Notes: generated from the letters alone by a model not told the origin. Positions 11,463 to 26,600 are shown, numbered from the stretch's first letter. The stretch: DNA of 36,532 bases from Branchiostoma floridae (GCF_000003815.2 NC_049984.1:14239664-14276195); one strand, 5' to 3'. Numbers and translations are program-made.

Positions 11463-11667
11463 TCATGCACTGTTTGCCCGGGCCTTCCCATTGACCTCGT
11501 CAACTTTGACCTCAAGTTCGTCCTCGTCCGCCTCGTCCATGGTGTTGTACAGTGGGAACTCGCAGCAGACAAAACACTTGACCGCGTCGGGAAGCCGTCC
11601 GTAGAAGTACGGAGGCAGAGGAACCAGGGGGCTGGTGCTACGCTTGTATTCCCTGTAGGCCTCCACC
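11463..11667 (-). CDS. DUF1295 gene, terminal coding exon D (C-terminal tail and stop)
   Basis: Acceptor ..ttccttcctctctcag|G in phase 2; the G completes the lysine codon begun in exon C. The exon reads [19 protein letters not shown], a conserved C-terminal end of the domain (YREYKR.TS.L.P.PP), then [20 protein letters not shown] with three cysteines, then a strongly acidic segment [19 protein letters not shown], and ends KARANSA with stop TGA at 11465-11463. The acidic tail lies beyond the domain and would face one compartment as a soluble tail. The exon is about 19 kb from exon C, but the exact phase match and the continued family motif support the join. A plus-strand open frame over the same bases (11407-11604) is a shadow. 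Confidence 0.88.
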
Positions 11668-14600
11668 CTGAGAGAGGAAGGAACCAAAACAGCATTAAGC
11701 CCCTGTCACACAGTTGAACCATGGCCACTGAGTAAATGTTGTGAACCATGACAGAGACAGCTTTTTGCTGTCTATGTTAGAGCCTATAAAATGAGACTCA
11801 ACTGATACAAATGGTACAGACTTCCAGGCGCCTTTGACCCCACAATGAATACATTATGTAGACCACTCTACCTCAGACTGTGGTCAGGACATTGTTGAGA
11901 GCAACTTTGGCTGTGGTTGGGAGTAGGTGAAAAGTCATCTGCAAAAGCTCAAACTATAAAGGCAACTATCGCTTAGATAAATGATAATAGCCCTCCTCAG
12001 GATAAATGACCCGTCACCATGACACCTGACCCAGTCACATTAATGGGCCCTGATGTAGACAGGATAAAGTTGCTTTTGTAAGTAACTGTTATTTTCCACA
12101 TATTCATTGTGGGATCAAAGGTGCCTGGAAGTCTATACCTCTTGTATCAGTTGAGTCACATTTGCTAGACTCTAACATAGACAGCAAATAGCCACTATTA
12201 CATCTGACATGGTTCACAATATTCACTCAGTCTCATAATCATGGGATAGACTTTAATCTTATTAAGAGAAAGAGATATTTGCCTTTATCACATTTCCAAG
12301 TTTCTTTCCAAATCTTAACTCACCTACTTGGTCTAAAGTGACATCTTGTACCTGTTTAAAACATTTCAATGTCTAATCCACATATAGTTGACTGAGATGG
12401 AAAGAAGTCATGTGGGGCCAAGGTCAAGTGCACAGCCATATCCTTCTCTCCATGAATAAGACCAGTGGAAATGCCAATTATCCTAAGAGCTTTGGCCAAA
12501 CCAACCTCTGGAGGTTACACCCTTGCCCTCCAGGCCATCTGCTTTGCATGCGCATAGCTGCAGATCAATCCAACCACATGCACAAACGAGGAAAAGCCCA
12601 GAAAAATGGGCTATAGTCTTCATTGATACATTCAGCATTTGACATTTTCATTTTTAAAAGATACATGTACATTAAAAGATACATTATACATTATGGACAT
12701 TTAAAAATCATTAGACATTTTAGGTATGTCAAATACTATAATTGCAAAGCAAAATCTGTCAAAGAGCAAATATGTCAGAAAACAGAGAAAGAAACAAGAT
12801 TCAGCTTTCTGTGAACAGTTTTCAGCTTAGCCTAAATCAATATATAAAGAGTATGACTTTGCCAATCATTCTATCTAACATTTTCATAGTTAATTACTAA
12901 AAAAGGAGGCCTTGTTCTACCTGAAACATTTCACATTGCATGGGTTACATCTTTGAGCTGCCAAAAAATGCAAAGATGATTACAAGAAATTATTATAATA
13001 TCGCTTGCAATGCTTTCTGAAATGAGCCATATTCTTGAATAACATGTATATGTCTGATGCAAGTGGGCTGCAAGAAAATTACAGATTTCGTGTCAAGACA
13101 TTTTCCCTCCTGCCTGAATCTGTCATGAGAATGTCACACCGACCGTTTATATCATAATTGCCTGGCAGGCTCCGCCTACCCTGTAATGCCCAACCTCTTG
13201 CAAATGTCACCCTATTACAACAAATGTCAAGCCATCGTTGGCATATAGAAGGAGAACATGTTGAATTGGCCCTGACAAGTGAGAGCCAGACACATTACAG
13301 AAGCCTGGGCAGCATTAATACAAAGTTATGTCTCTGAAAGTGGAAACGGTACAAATAAAGCTACCAGGTTCTGTAGGGAAGTCTATATCCAGCAGGACAG
13401 CAACTGTGACCAACAATGTATTCTGCTGACCTACCAATTTGAAAAAAGCCATGAAAAATGTCCAGATTGTAGATGATGCACAACTACAATGGTAAAACAG
13501 CATGCCATGAAGATCTATACATCCCAACTATGGAGATGATTAGTTTTGCTCTTTAGTACCGTATAATCTAATGTAATCACAGTCATAATGTACAAATTTC
13601 ATATTCAGTAGGATTATTCAAAACCAAAGAGCAGCCATAATTTAGTGGTTCAAGCTATTGTGCCCTTGTGTTCATCAGTAACTTCAAAAATAATGCATGT
13701 TCATGAAGGTACAATGTACATGCCATCAGCATCAGCTGATACATTTTATGCCTCTATGTGCCTGCTATCCACTGAATTAAAGCACATTGGCCCAGTTTTA
13801 TGCTGTAGCCATAGGCAACAATAAATCCTGACTATGCAGCTTACTTACCTAAGGTCTTTGAATTAAATAGTATAGATTGTTTTTGACTTAGTTTTTGACT
13901 AAAATCCTTCAAACCTTTAACTAAGAGTGCATACTGATGTTTCCAATCAAAGGAAGCTCATATGTCAATTATGATGCTAAAGTTATTAGTAAAACAGCTC
14001 CTAATGTAAGGCAAAATAAATGCAAAATTTGTCATTAAATAGTTCTGGCACATTCTGACTTTAGAAAATGAATGCTTAATGTATTCAGAGGCATTTAAAA
14101 GGTGGAATGGTAGTTTCTTAGCCTTTTTGACACTGTAGGGCCAGCGAGTTGTTATTCACTGTGTGCACGTAGGGCACGGTATTGGAAGGCGGAGCCCAAC
14201 CCTCTCCTTCCACCATTTTACCTCCCCAACCAAAATCAGGTACCCTGAGGCTAATTGCCTCTTGCCAGGGCACCTGGAGTTGGAACCTAGGACCGATACA
14301 ATTTACAGTATGATTGAAAATGTGTTCTTTTTTAAACAGAGTAAAATAGATGCATACACTGATGTCATCCATTTAATCCAATCAATAAGGTCTTAATGGT
14401 ATTCCCAGAATGTTTCACATTACTATAAAAGAAAATAGCTACAAATATATTTATAATTATTTACAATGTCATGTATATCTTAATTATTTTCGTTCAATTT
14501 AACCTGGCTTTTGGTCCAGGTGTAACTGCAGATATTACAATCAATGTGGGCAAATCAATGGCCAACAAACTATAATTTCGTTTTGCATGATCAAAGCCAC

Positions 14601-17600
14601 CCACAGTAATGTTCTTAGTTGCTATTGAGCTAGCCGCAGCCATGTTGGAAAATTTACAGCCACTATCTCATCACTATCAACCACACTCAAGTCTGTAATA
14701 ATAAAGCTGAATACAAGCTACCAATCATCATTTGATACATGTATCAGTACAACCATCAATTCTGTAGACTTAACCCAAAAGAGAACATTACTTTAGGCAA
14801 CCCTTGTAACAAGATATACAAGGAGAACAAATATGAAGAATCTGTGTGTCAAGATGACAATATATTGGAGATGGAGCACACTAAATAGAAGCTGGCAAAT
14901 CGATTACAGAGAAAGCAGATATTTTTTTAATGCATTCAGATATTGGAGAAAATCTTACTGTGCTGTTAACATCAATTACCATACCCCCCCCCCCATTTAC
15001 TACGATTTCTCAAGCAATACTAATTTGATACATTATCAACAATCATTTTCCTCAGTTACATGTTCTTTTACATTCAACTTACCTTTGCCACTTCTGCTGT
15101 GTATCTATCTATGTCTCTCTAGCCCTGATTAAAACGAAATATCGCAGTTGTAACACAGTGTAGAATTGCGCAAAGAACAGCGCGCAGTTGGGAGGGGGTT
15201 ACATAATACCGCCAGGACAAAACTAGGCATAATTAAGTTGCCGTTATGTGCCTTTATACATCCTCTGTTGTTCCTTTCTTTCCAGTTAGTAATTGCACAA
15301 AAAGTAAGGAGAAACAGACATATACTGTCAAGAATGTCCATATAACTTTGGCCTGTCACAACCCTTATGACATACTGTAGAACTGTACTGCTGGCATAGA
15401 TAAAAATAAGGTTAGGAGAATGGAGGAAAGCTTTTGACCTTGTTGTCTTTGAATGTATAACTATATTGAAGCCTTCTTTATAATCTTTACACCTGGATGT
15501 CTCAAGTGTGCACACCTAAAAAATTACTGTTGCTGCACTAGTAGATCTCCTTACATTCATCTCTTATTTCATTTTGCAGTATTATGATAAGTGGTTGTAT
15601 CATGGTAATGGATGTTACAAAGAGTAAAAGAAAAACATCCGTACAGCTAGTCTCCAAGCAGACCCTATGGTGCCTTAGAGATAGTATCAAAGCTGGCAAG
15701 GGACTTACTATAGCGCAAGCAGACCCTACAGTGTCTAAAGATAGTATCAAAGCTGGCAAAGGAGTATAGCCGACCAAAGGGAGGCTACCGTACAGCATGT
15801 TGAAGGGAAACATTTTTAATTCTACAAACCCAAGCCTATGGGCATAGCTATACCAGCATGATGGATTGCATGATTTGGGAGGGATTGGACAAATAATGAG
15901 ACCCAGTTCAATTGCAGAAGGTCCCAGCAATATCAAAATGAGTCAGAGGCTAAATCTGCAATTACGCTGCATTCAGAAATGACTCCAAAACCTTATGATT
16001 TCTTGGGCTCTCTTGAGGTTGAAGATTATTTTGTTTTAATGCATCACTGGGAATATTCCGTTTACAACATACTAGTAGTATACATAATCAACACACACAG
16101 GGTGTCCCAAAAAACAGGTAAACCAAATAAAAAAACATGTTGTTACAACTCATGAAGCATACATTGTACCATCACACCAAATATTTCATTAAGTAAAACT
16201 AAAGGTGCTTTCAACTGATACCCTGACAACATTTCTGTAATTATCACAATTTATAACTTTCAGCAATAGTATGTCTTTTTAAAGTTTGGTTTCTTTTATC
16301 ATAAGGGGCACTCTGATACTAGTACCCAGTAAAATCTGATCTATCTTCAAAGCATGCAGATAATGTTTGCTCACCAATTTCCTTTCCAATACAAAATCTA
16401 TTTCTTAGCTCACAGTTTTTCACTTTAAATTCTACAACACACATGGCAAGACACTTTTCACCATACACAAAAATAGAACTGTTATATTCATATCACAGGA
16501 GGATCCGTGTAAGATCAGCAACTACCAAGAGGTGATAGGGCCAAGAACGAGATTGATGCGGGTGTCAGTCAAACAGTGGTATATGGGCCACCAGGTCATA
16601 GGTCAAACAGGGGCCCTCAGCAGGGTTGGGAGCAGCCATTCTGACTATAACAGGGGGTTTGGTCCCCTGAGAGGCTTTCTGCATTAGAACAGTAAACCAT
16701 GGGAGAATTAGGGTCCATCACAGGCTGTTGTATGTTTTATGAGACAACAGTTAGGCTATGGGTTTATGTGAACATTCTACTAGTAGCGCATGTACAGCAA
16801 ATTATGGGGCACAATTAACAGCAGGTTTTGTGTAGGACAAGTCTATTAGTACCGTCTCCTTTACTAATTCATTACTTTGTGTTCATCACGTCACCTGCTT
16901 TGTATTCTTTGTTTATATAGATAATGCCCATGAGAGAGGGAAGTTTGCAATTGTAAAACTGTATCATCTGGAAAGGCCAGGAGTCAATATGGTGATCTGA
17001 TTGTTCTATAAAAGCATAAGAGGAGGACTTACACCTAAATACTCTTCTTGCACCTATTCTTTCCTTCTCTCTTTCCCACATTCTAAAAGAATGCCCCTGC
17101 AGGTTAAACCATGCGAGATGGTGTTTCTTCACGTCCTTACTTTCTTAAGAGTCAGTAGATTTTATGGTTATTGCTTTTCCATCGTACAGAGCATGTAATT
17201 CTTGCTTGTCACCAAATAGGACCTGCGATACAACCCACGTATCTGATCCTGCCACAAGCAAGAAGGTTCAGCTGAAATAATGGTCACCCAGGCTAAATCA
17301 GGCTTCCACAGCATGACACATGGGCCATTACAAGTCGTAAACTCCATTCTGATATTGCTGAAGGCCTCTGCAGTGCAGCAAACACAGATAAATCTGGTCA
17401 TGGCCTGCTCTGATATTAGTTCTAACATCCACAAATGTTCCGGTCATGGCAAGGTATGATATTAGCTATAGCATCAGAAATATTACAAAATTTGGTCCAT
17501 GGCCTGCTGTCATAGATATTCTAAGACAGAAAGCACAGGAAAGGGTAGCATCTGTATGCATGCAAGATCGTGGAGCCTCCTCATCAACAACTGGCATCTT

Positions 17601-20600
17601 TATCACTAGTGTTACAGCCCAAGGAATACAGAAAATGGAAGATTGGAGTTATTACTGGGGAATATTCAGCCCACTGTGTCTCTGCATGTCTGTGTAACCC
17701 TATCTGGCCCCATAAACTGACAGAATCCTGAAAAATAGATGGCCTGTCTTAGCTGCAGCACAGCTACAAACTTTTCAGTACCATGGACTGCTGCCTTCCT
17801 GGGTCCATCATGTTGGAAGTAATTTGTACCTGCCACAAAGCTGTATTGATCATGCTGGCGTTTGCGTTGTGGAATACAGTCAAACACTGTGTTACAGTTC
17901 TAGTCAGCAAAACAATGAACTGTACTTATGTACAAATACATATACACATAAAAGAAATAGATACACAGATACACACACACAAATACACACACACATGCAC
18001 ATGCACACACACATTCTTATCCATGTATGCTTGTAAATATAAATACCTGTGAGGAATATTTGGTTTACAAAACCTAGGGTTAGTATCAGCTGTTTCTTTG
18101 TTGCTTCTACAAATAAGTTGTTTCAGATAAAACTGTAAAAATGAAGTAAAAAAAACAAGCTTCATAGTCTGTGCATTTTAATGTGTCCCATTGCTGTTAT
18201 GATTTCAATGATGACATACTGATGTCAGTAGAATGATCCTTCACATAAATCTCCCAGACATGAATGACCTGGTATTGATCAGTTCAGGAATACTCATAGC
18301 ATCCCATTTCACATGGATGGAAGTGTTCTAGGTCACATCTGGACCATATCAAACATTTGAATATTCTTATGATACAATGTACAAGACAGTAAACACTGAC
18401 TGAAAAGAGGCCACTCTTTATAAAATGAGAAAGTTGCAAATGGACAAAGTAGAGTTGTTGAGAAGAGTATTTTGTGCAGTGTTTCATTGCTACTATCTCC
18501 ATTACATCATTGATATTTGAGTATGTTCGGAGAGATGTTATATGAAATGTCAAAGAATATTTAGCTCTTAGAACCAGTGGTGCAAATGATACGCCCCACA
18601 CATGTTTATCTATTCATACACTTGTAGCTAATTTAATTCATTTGTTGTATCCACTTATTTGTTTCCATGTATAGTTGCAGTAGTCCTCATAACAGCCATT
18701 GTACTTTTGTTGTTTGTGTTAATAAAAATTGTTGTGTTTTGTCGTATCATACATGTCAAAAGCCTTATCTTCATAAACCTTTGAAAGGAGACATAATGCA
18801 GGCACTGAGGAGGAAAGCATTGGCCAGTCCATAGGGATGGTGCCAGCTTATATTGATCACCTATTGTACAGCCGATGGCCTGCAGCTTGGGGCCATTATT
18901 ATTGACCCACCATGATAGAATCATTCATCTCTTTTACTTGCATTCATCACAGACAAAATTGCCAGCTGTACCTAAGCTGTGGTGGCCCCAAATGCTTAGG
19001 ATACAGAAGTCCAGGCTATGACTCACTATGCATTGGATATACAGAACATTAAAGCTATGTATTTATAAACCTAAAAAATGCTTAACAGCTACAGTCATTT
19101 CATGGATTCCTGCTTGTCAGGGTACATTCATAGCTGTACCATAGCTGCTATGGTCCCAAATCCTTTGGATCTGGAGGTCCAGACTATGACATACTACAAA
19201 TATATATGCCTTGAAGACTCAGGATCACCCTTAGCTGCTGAGGCCCAAATCCTTTGGATGTGGAGGGCCAGACTATGACTGAATATGCCTGGGAGAATTC
19301 TGTGTTAATGATAACCCTAACATGTAGATACAGCACAGCTACAGTTATTTCAGTAACATACACTCCTGTTCTAGAGTCCTTCCACAGCTGTACTTTAGCT
19401 ACTGTGGCACAAAATCCTTGGGTTCTGGAGGTCCAGATAATGACACATTATGCCTTGAAGAATCAAAATCATGAAGCTATGTATTGATGATAAACCTAAA
19501 ATGTAGATAAAGCACAGCTACAGTTATTTCAGTACCATGGACCAAAATCCTTTGGATATGGAGGTCCAGACTATGAGTCACTATGTCTTGGAGAATCCTG
19601 AAGCTATGTGTTGATATGCCTAAAATGTAGATACAGTACAGATACAATGATTTCAAAACTCGTACTCTCCAGGGTTCACATACAGTTGTAGCTAAGGTGC
19701 TGTGGCTCCAAATCTTTCAGGCTTATGGGTCATTCCTTACTAGGGGTTCAGGACAGATTAACCTGTATGTTACTGTTGAACCTAAAATGTAGAGTATTCA
19801 GCTTTATACAATTAAATAGTAAATTTTGCTTCACATATTTAAAGAAGATGTAAGAGAGTTAGATATAGATGCCAGATATAGGACAACCTCTCTACCCTTT
19901 TAATTAGCTTATTTAACACAATGCATTTAGTTCACATTGGGCATGAATGTAAAGATCATAAATATCAATAAAGACAATTGCAATAAAGATCATTACAATT
20001 GTCAGCACAGCTACAATTATTTCAGCACTAAGGACTGCAGCTCTTCAGCTGTTCCACTCTTTAGGCCATGGCTGCATGATATGCCTGGGGTCCAGATTAT
20101 GACACACCTTGTTCAACAAACTTGTCACCTTGTGGGAAACCCACAGATTAAACCCTCACCACACTCCAGCAGATTGCACGTAAGATAGGCGCGTTGTTAA
20201 AATTCCCTTCTGAATAAGAAACGCTTCCTGTATCTGCAGAATCAAATCAACAGTGCTGCTCCCTTGCACCAGTTAACTGTAACTGGATTTACTATGCAGC
20301 ACTGGTATGTGTGTGTTTTATCACATTGACTGATTGAATTTCATCAAATAATAGACACAAAAATGGCAGTAAGTGTGAAAAAGTGGACGCCAACATGCGG
20401 TCTGCTCTAAGGTTACAAACTGTGATGTTACTTTTTGGACTTACAGAGGGCACTGACACAGGAGACTTTGGACAACCCCGTGCCCTGCCCCCATGCCTTA
20501 TTGACAGTCCGTGGCGCACACCTTGACTCTTCCAATGCTGCAGTGCTCTATTGAGCAGCCTTTTGTACACTAAAATTAATTACAGAAAGCTTCATCATGC

Positions 20601-23600
20601 CTGATGAATATGGAGTTCAATTTGGCCCCCTGCCATGACCAGCGCAGTAATTTGACTCCGGTATATGGTGCTGGTTCCTTTGACTCCCACAGGACTACTT
20701 CTAGATGAAGGGCAGGGAGGTCGGGGATTCTAATGGAATCTAATGGTGCTCCGACCCCCCTTTTGGGCTGGTCAGTATATTAGGATCATTTCCGGGGGGG
20801 CCAAGAACACCTGTGCTTTTGGATACTGCAATAGGAAGTGTATGATATGTGTTAACTACGTTAAACCTAGTTAATCACCTAAAAAGAACACCATTTTCTC
20901 ATAAAAGATTATCCTGAAATTTGTTGCTACTCATTGTTATCAAGTTACTGTACATTTTTCTTAATCTTATATTTCAAAGGTTGAAAATAATAATTATTAC
21001 AATCATTATTCCCCCATATAAAGCTAATTCTATTGGTCCAACCTAATACAGTTATTCCAACTCAATACTTAAAATGGTTGGATTTCCAATTAGAAAGCTT
21101 AGGTTGCGTTTCAATTTTAAGTAGTACCATTTATGTTTAAAAAGTTGGTACCTTTCTTACCTGCAAACCTACATGCCAATCATGGGGTTAGATAATAGTA
21201 CAACTCACAACATGAAACATCAGGGGTGTAATGTTTTGTATGCTAAAATGTTTTGAAAGGCAAAATATGGTGATGCAGGAAATGAAATAACACAAGGTTC
21301 CCTTTGACAATGTCAATGTAAATGAAATTTGCTGCACATATCAGGAAATGCATCGCTAACGTCCTGTTAGCTTATCAAGCACAATGGCCATGAAGGATTA
21401 TTCTAATCTTGATGTCTCGGCATTAATTATCAAGAAATCTGATCCAGACTCCATTAGTTTCCTGGCATGAAAGGCGAGATTTTGTATTTCCTACCACCAT
21501 TCTCTCCTCTTGTCTAGACTGGGCTGTAGTTATGAACACTGATAATTCTACTTGTGCACCTTGCCAAGAAAAGTAATCTGATGATCTGATTTTCACATTT
21601 GCTGCCAGTGCTGCTAGCTCTAGATGTCTGGGGGATACTGGTACATAAGAATGCACACAGCAGTCTGAGTCTGTGTCTCTTATGAGCATTACTGTTTTCT
21701 ATACGTACATCAACTCAGTGAGGATGTGTGCTGTGAACTAGAAGACTTTTTAAGAGCTATGTGGTATTGGGAGAGATAAAGGGAAAAAGGCAGGAACATC
21801 CAAGCAACTTGCCTGCCAAGATGAGATTATGAGATATCATAGCATAGGAGCCCAAACTGTGTTATGGAGTGTTGAGATACAAAACTGTAATACAAGAGAT
21901 TACAAAACAACTCAGAAATATAGTTCTATATTTAACTGCCCCCCCTCCCCCAAGTACATGTCACCTTGTCCAAGGACTTTCAAGATCATCAGTACCCATG
22001 CTACCCCATTTTCGATGGTGATGTTAAAATTGATATACACCGTAAGGAACACCTTGATCTGAATTATTTTGAATGTGAGCCACATAACCAGAAGCATTCC
22101 AACGTTATACCTCAATTTTGAATAGTTAGTTCCCACATGCTTTGGAAAGTAACGTTACATGGCTTTCAAAATGGACAGATCTGAGTCAAAGTGGCAGATA
22201 TCTATAATTCATGATCTAAGAGACCAACATCAATGACATACTCCAAAATCAGTATCCGAGGCCACACCAATTTTATTTGTTGGTTGTTGGTATGCTTAAC
22301 AAAAAAAACTTAAAACAAATCCTGAGGGGTAAATTTACATTTCAGAGTAGTCAGTTTTGTGGAGTGTATACAATGTACACTTTGTAGTCATATTCAAGTC
22401 TTCCTCCCTGCCCTATGCTTTTCTGAAGACTACTTACTACAATGTATATTTTTCCCTTCAAAAATGTACGAGAACCTAGGAAATAATTAGTGTTGTCCAA
22501 TCTTGAAAAAAAAAAAACGGTGAAAGATACAAACACCACTATCATAAGCAGATTAAGCTTGTACCCTTTCTCTATGAAAAAAGTGGCTGCTCATCGTCAT
22601 TCTCTTTTCTACATAGCTGGTAGGACCCAAATATTCACCCCAAGTCTTCTGCTATAAAAGTTGCCCAGTAATTTGCTCTAATTGCACCACAAAAACGTTA
22701 CAACTCCCTGGCGAACGACCCAAAAATCTCGCCACAAAACTTTGCTGCTCCCAGAAATTGCATTCTAATTGCTTTAGTTAATCCTTCTGCACTACCAGAG
22801 CAGAATTCCTGAACATCGCACTTGGGGACCTGCGCCTTAGTTATCTGCCATGCATCGATAATTGCACAGAATGCCAAATATTCACACCTTTTCTTTGATC
22901 TCAATAGCAATCAGAAAAATGACGGACACATTATGAAAACTGCATGCATTAAAAGGTTATTGACATTAAAAAAGTACACTGATGCATCCAGAGAATTCAT
23001 AATAAATACTATGTAAATTTATTAGTCTAAAGCTAATAAAATTACAATTTGAGTAGATGCAAAACAACATCTGGCTCGGTAGACACTGTTTTACCATAAA
23101 GCGTCGTTTCCCCCCGGTACGTTTTGCTGCAACTGTCATCAAATTTCCTTTGTAAAAGGTCACATTAATCAATTATTGACACTTTGCACAGTTCTTAGAT
23201 TTATTATGCTTACAGCTGCCAGCTTTTGTATGTGTCACGTTGAAACCATTGCTGATGTTACTGCATTGAGGATACGGCACATTCCCCCAAAAGAGATGCA
23301 GATACATGTAATACTACTAGGTAGATGTGCTCAGGGTTTGAAATGCCATATTTCAGTTACATGCAAAATTGCATGTTGGCAAAAATTTTACAAGCAATTT
23401 GCAACACATCTACATGTACATCCAAAAAAGCTCTGGACCAGAATATAGAATTATAGAACATGTGGATGTTTCTATATTTGGCCCAGATTCTTCTATTCAA
23501 ATGTTACATCCAAAGCTCCCATTGAAGTCAAATGATGATATACATGTACTTTACAGCTAACAAGAAAAAAGCTCTTTTTGATGTATCCACTGTCAGGTTC

Positions 23601-26600
23601 TCCTGAAAAACAGGGATTTTGTCCTTAGAGTGTATACCTGGCTAAATAAGTAAAATGAAAATGAAATTCATTTTTATTAGTTATAAAGGATTTTGAGGCC
23701 ATAAAAAATAAACTATTCATTACATCTATTTGGGAGATGACAGTACCTGTGCAATACAAGCACTGTAGTGGGATGTAGTGCAATAGAACATATATTTGTA
23801 TGAGATATTCACAGTGAAAACATAATTTAATTTAGCATCTTCCATATGCCAGATTGAACCTTCAGAATATTTGTATGTGCATATCAAAATAGCACACAGA
23901 TTGCATGTTGTATATGGGTATTTTGAGCCCTGATATGATGCACATGCAGAAGGTTGCATAAACATTTCATTTCCCACATAGAAGGAAATTCATTGTCTTG
24001 ATGGTGGTTCCCTGGTTTTCTTCTGGATTCTTCTAAGCAATGTGGTATATATTATATAGCTTTGTTTTAGAAGTAAATGATGTGAAATTTGGTGTAAGGA
24101 TAGCTTTGCAATTGTCTTATTTAGCCAACACCTTTAATTCCATGGGTTGAGCAGGTTAAAATAGGAAAAAGCTTACTCAAGGTTAAACATCATTTGGAAC
24201 AGCCGACAGTCATGGCTGTTGTAATCAGTGTTTTACACCCTCTTTATAAACACTGCATTTTATTTTCTATTACTACGTAACAGCTAATACTTAGAAAAAG
24301 TTTTTTCTTAAGATAAGAGGGGGAAATATTCTGCATATCTTAATTGAATGACGCAAATTCATGCCCGAAAGCTAATTTCAAGAGACTAGATAACCAAAAA
24401 AACTAAATACAGAACAATTAACACAGCACAAGTTGTCTAATCTACTGTATTATATCAATACATACTAAGTGACAATGTAGAATTTCTTGCATGTATGTTT
24501 TTACTAACTGTGAGTACTGCGTCAAAGTGACGTCAGTCCATGTCATAAAACCCTAACCGCTTGCTGAGGGCACTAATTACTTTGGAATAACTTTGGCTTA
24601 ATCTTCCAAAACATCCATCTTGGCACCTTAGTTTCCGTTCTTTAGAGGTCCCTAGTCAATTTCTAAAAACCCTACCCATAAGAGAACTGTGACACTAACA
24701 AATGAACCCTTAAGCTGTCAGACTTTCTGCCCAGTATACATGTTGTCAGTGCCAGGGTTTGACTCCTGACCTCAAACATGAAACCCACAAACAATGCTGA
24801 CACACCTATGATCCAGGTTTTGCGTGCTACCTGAATGCAATGGTGTTTTCTTCCAGAATACCCTATCCTGGTTATAACCGGGCACAGCACACATGGCATA
24901 TATATCTTAATATCTGTACATTCCCGGGGTTTGGCAGTTTAAGGGTTTAAGACTATGCCATTGGGTTAAAGTTAACTATAATCATCATCACCATCATCAT
25001 CATCATCATTGTGGGTATCTACAGCAGGCTAAGTTCACTCAGAAAAATAGAAATAATATTAGTTCCAATGTTAAGTTACTAGAAATGACAGTTGCTCTAA
25101 CTTATTTACTGTAGATGGAATCAAATGTGACTGTAAGTTGTAAATTGTACCAAACTGACAGGTAATGATGATTATGTTTTGTTTAATATTTCAGCAGTTT
25201 GGTATCATAAAGAGTTTGCAAGCATTCTCTTTGTCCTAAATGAAATTGCTTCTGCTTGTTACCACATTACACGAATGTAAAACAAGTACTGGAGATATGA
25301 CTGTACCAAGATTTCCAGAAAAATTGAATATTGGTAGGCAAATCTACAAGTCAGACACAAAAACTCATCTATGTTGGTGCCTATTTATGCACTTAACATG
25401 ATTATTATCTAAGAATTCAATCCCAGAATNNNNNNNNNNNNNNNNNNNNNNNNNNNNNNNNNNNNNNNNNNNNNNNNNNNNNNNNNNNNNNNNNNNNNNN
25501 NNNNNNNNNNNNNNNNNNNNNNNNNNNNNNNNNNNNNNNNNNNNNNNNNNNNNNNNCGTGTATTATGCAGTTTGCTCCCCACATCTAGCTGCAGTTTTGT
25601 TTAAAACTATCGAATGAGATGCTCCGAAAAGTTGTCGACAACGAGTTCCACTCTTTGATAGTTGTAGGAAGTTGCACTGGAGCTGAAATGATGCAGTCTG
25701 GCAGCCTTTTAAGGTGGAGCAAAACAATTATCCCTAGAGGGATACACCTAATCACCAGAACCATAGGATGTTAAATTGCTTTTAGAAAGTAAACAATTTG
25801 TTTTATCTTTGTAAATTGTATGCAATGTATGTTGTTGCAATGTACTACAAAATGATAATCCAACCACAAAATGAAACTTTGGCACACAAAAAAAAGATGA
25901 TGTATAGTGGTTAATATCAGCACCATTTTAAGTTTGCTTATTGATTAGAGATCCTTTTAAAAGCATGCCATTGGGTTCTTTGTCTATGTCAACTAAACAT
26001 GCTGTTAACCCTCAGAAGGTTTTTCCTTGTGGAAAACAAAAAAGGCAGCTACCGAGTGCAATCAATCACCTACTTGACCTGACTAAAAGAAAATGAACCA
26101 ATTACCTACTTGATTGGATTTCTCTCCATGCCTACAAGCTGACAGATGTAACTAGGTTGCTTTGTCTCAGGCAGCAAGTAGTGAGGTTATGTATAATACA
26201 TTCAGGTGTCCAAAATAGTGGTATATGGCTACTACATGTACATTTGTAGGCTATATGTTTTTGGCAAAGGGCACTTGTGTGCATGTTTTAGTCCAATGAG
26301 TTGTGTATATACAGTTTTTGTCTTAGTTTTTGTTTGTAGCCAAAATATTTTTTTGAAATGTCAATAACAAGGGTGCACAATGGTGGGTCAAAGTTAAAAA
26401 CAACTTCTTTCTCACAAACTTTGCCTATTCCTAAAACAATGTGAATAAGCAGCTCATACACCCACTCTAATATATGCACAAAGTGTGAACAGGTCCATGG
26501 ACACTGTATTTGTAATAGATGGAATGAATACATTTGTGTATACTTCAGTCTGATGTTTTCAAACATAAACACATTCATGTACTGGTATCTTGTTGCATAT

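Noticed and set aside
11387-11749. 120-codon minus-strand open frame over the terminal exon
   Set aside because: Shadow frame of exon D; the real frame continues the domain and has a fitting acceptor phase.
15129-15515. 128-codon minus-strand open frame
   Set aside because: AT-rich random-looking sequence in the large intron without domains or splice logic.
16099-16135. GGGTGTCCCAAAAAACAG, resembling a mariner-type terminus
   Set aside because: No matching inverted end or transposase remnant was found nearby; a single short match is not enough.
24690-24790. GGTTTGACTCC resembling a polymerase III B box
   Set aside because: No A box at the right distance and no similarity to the SINE copies in the window.
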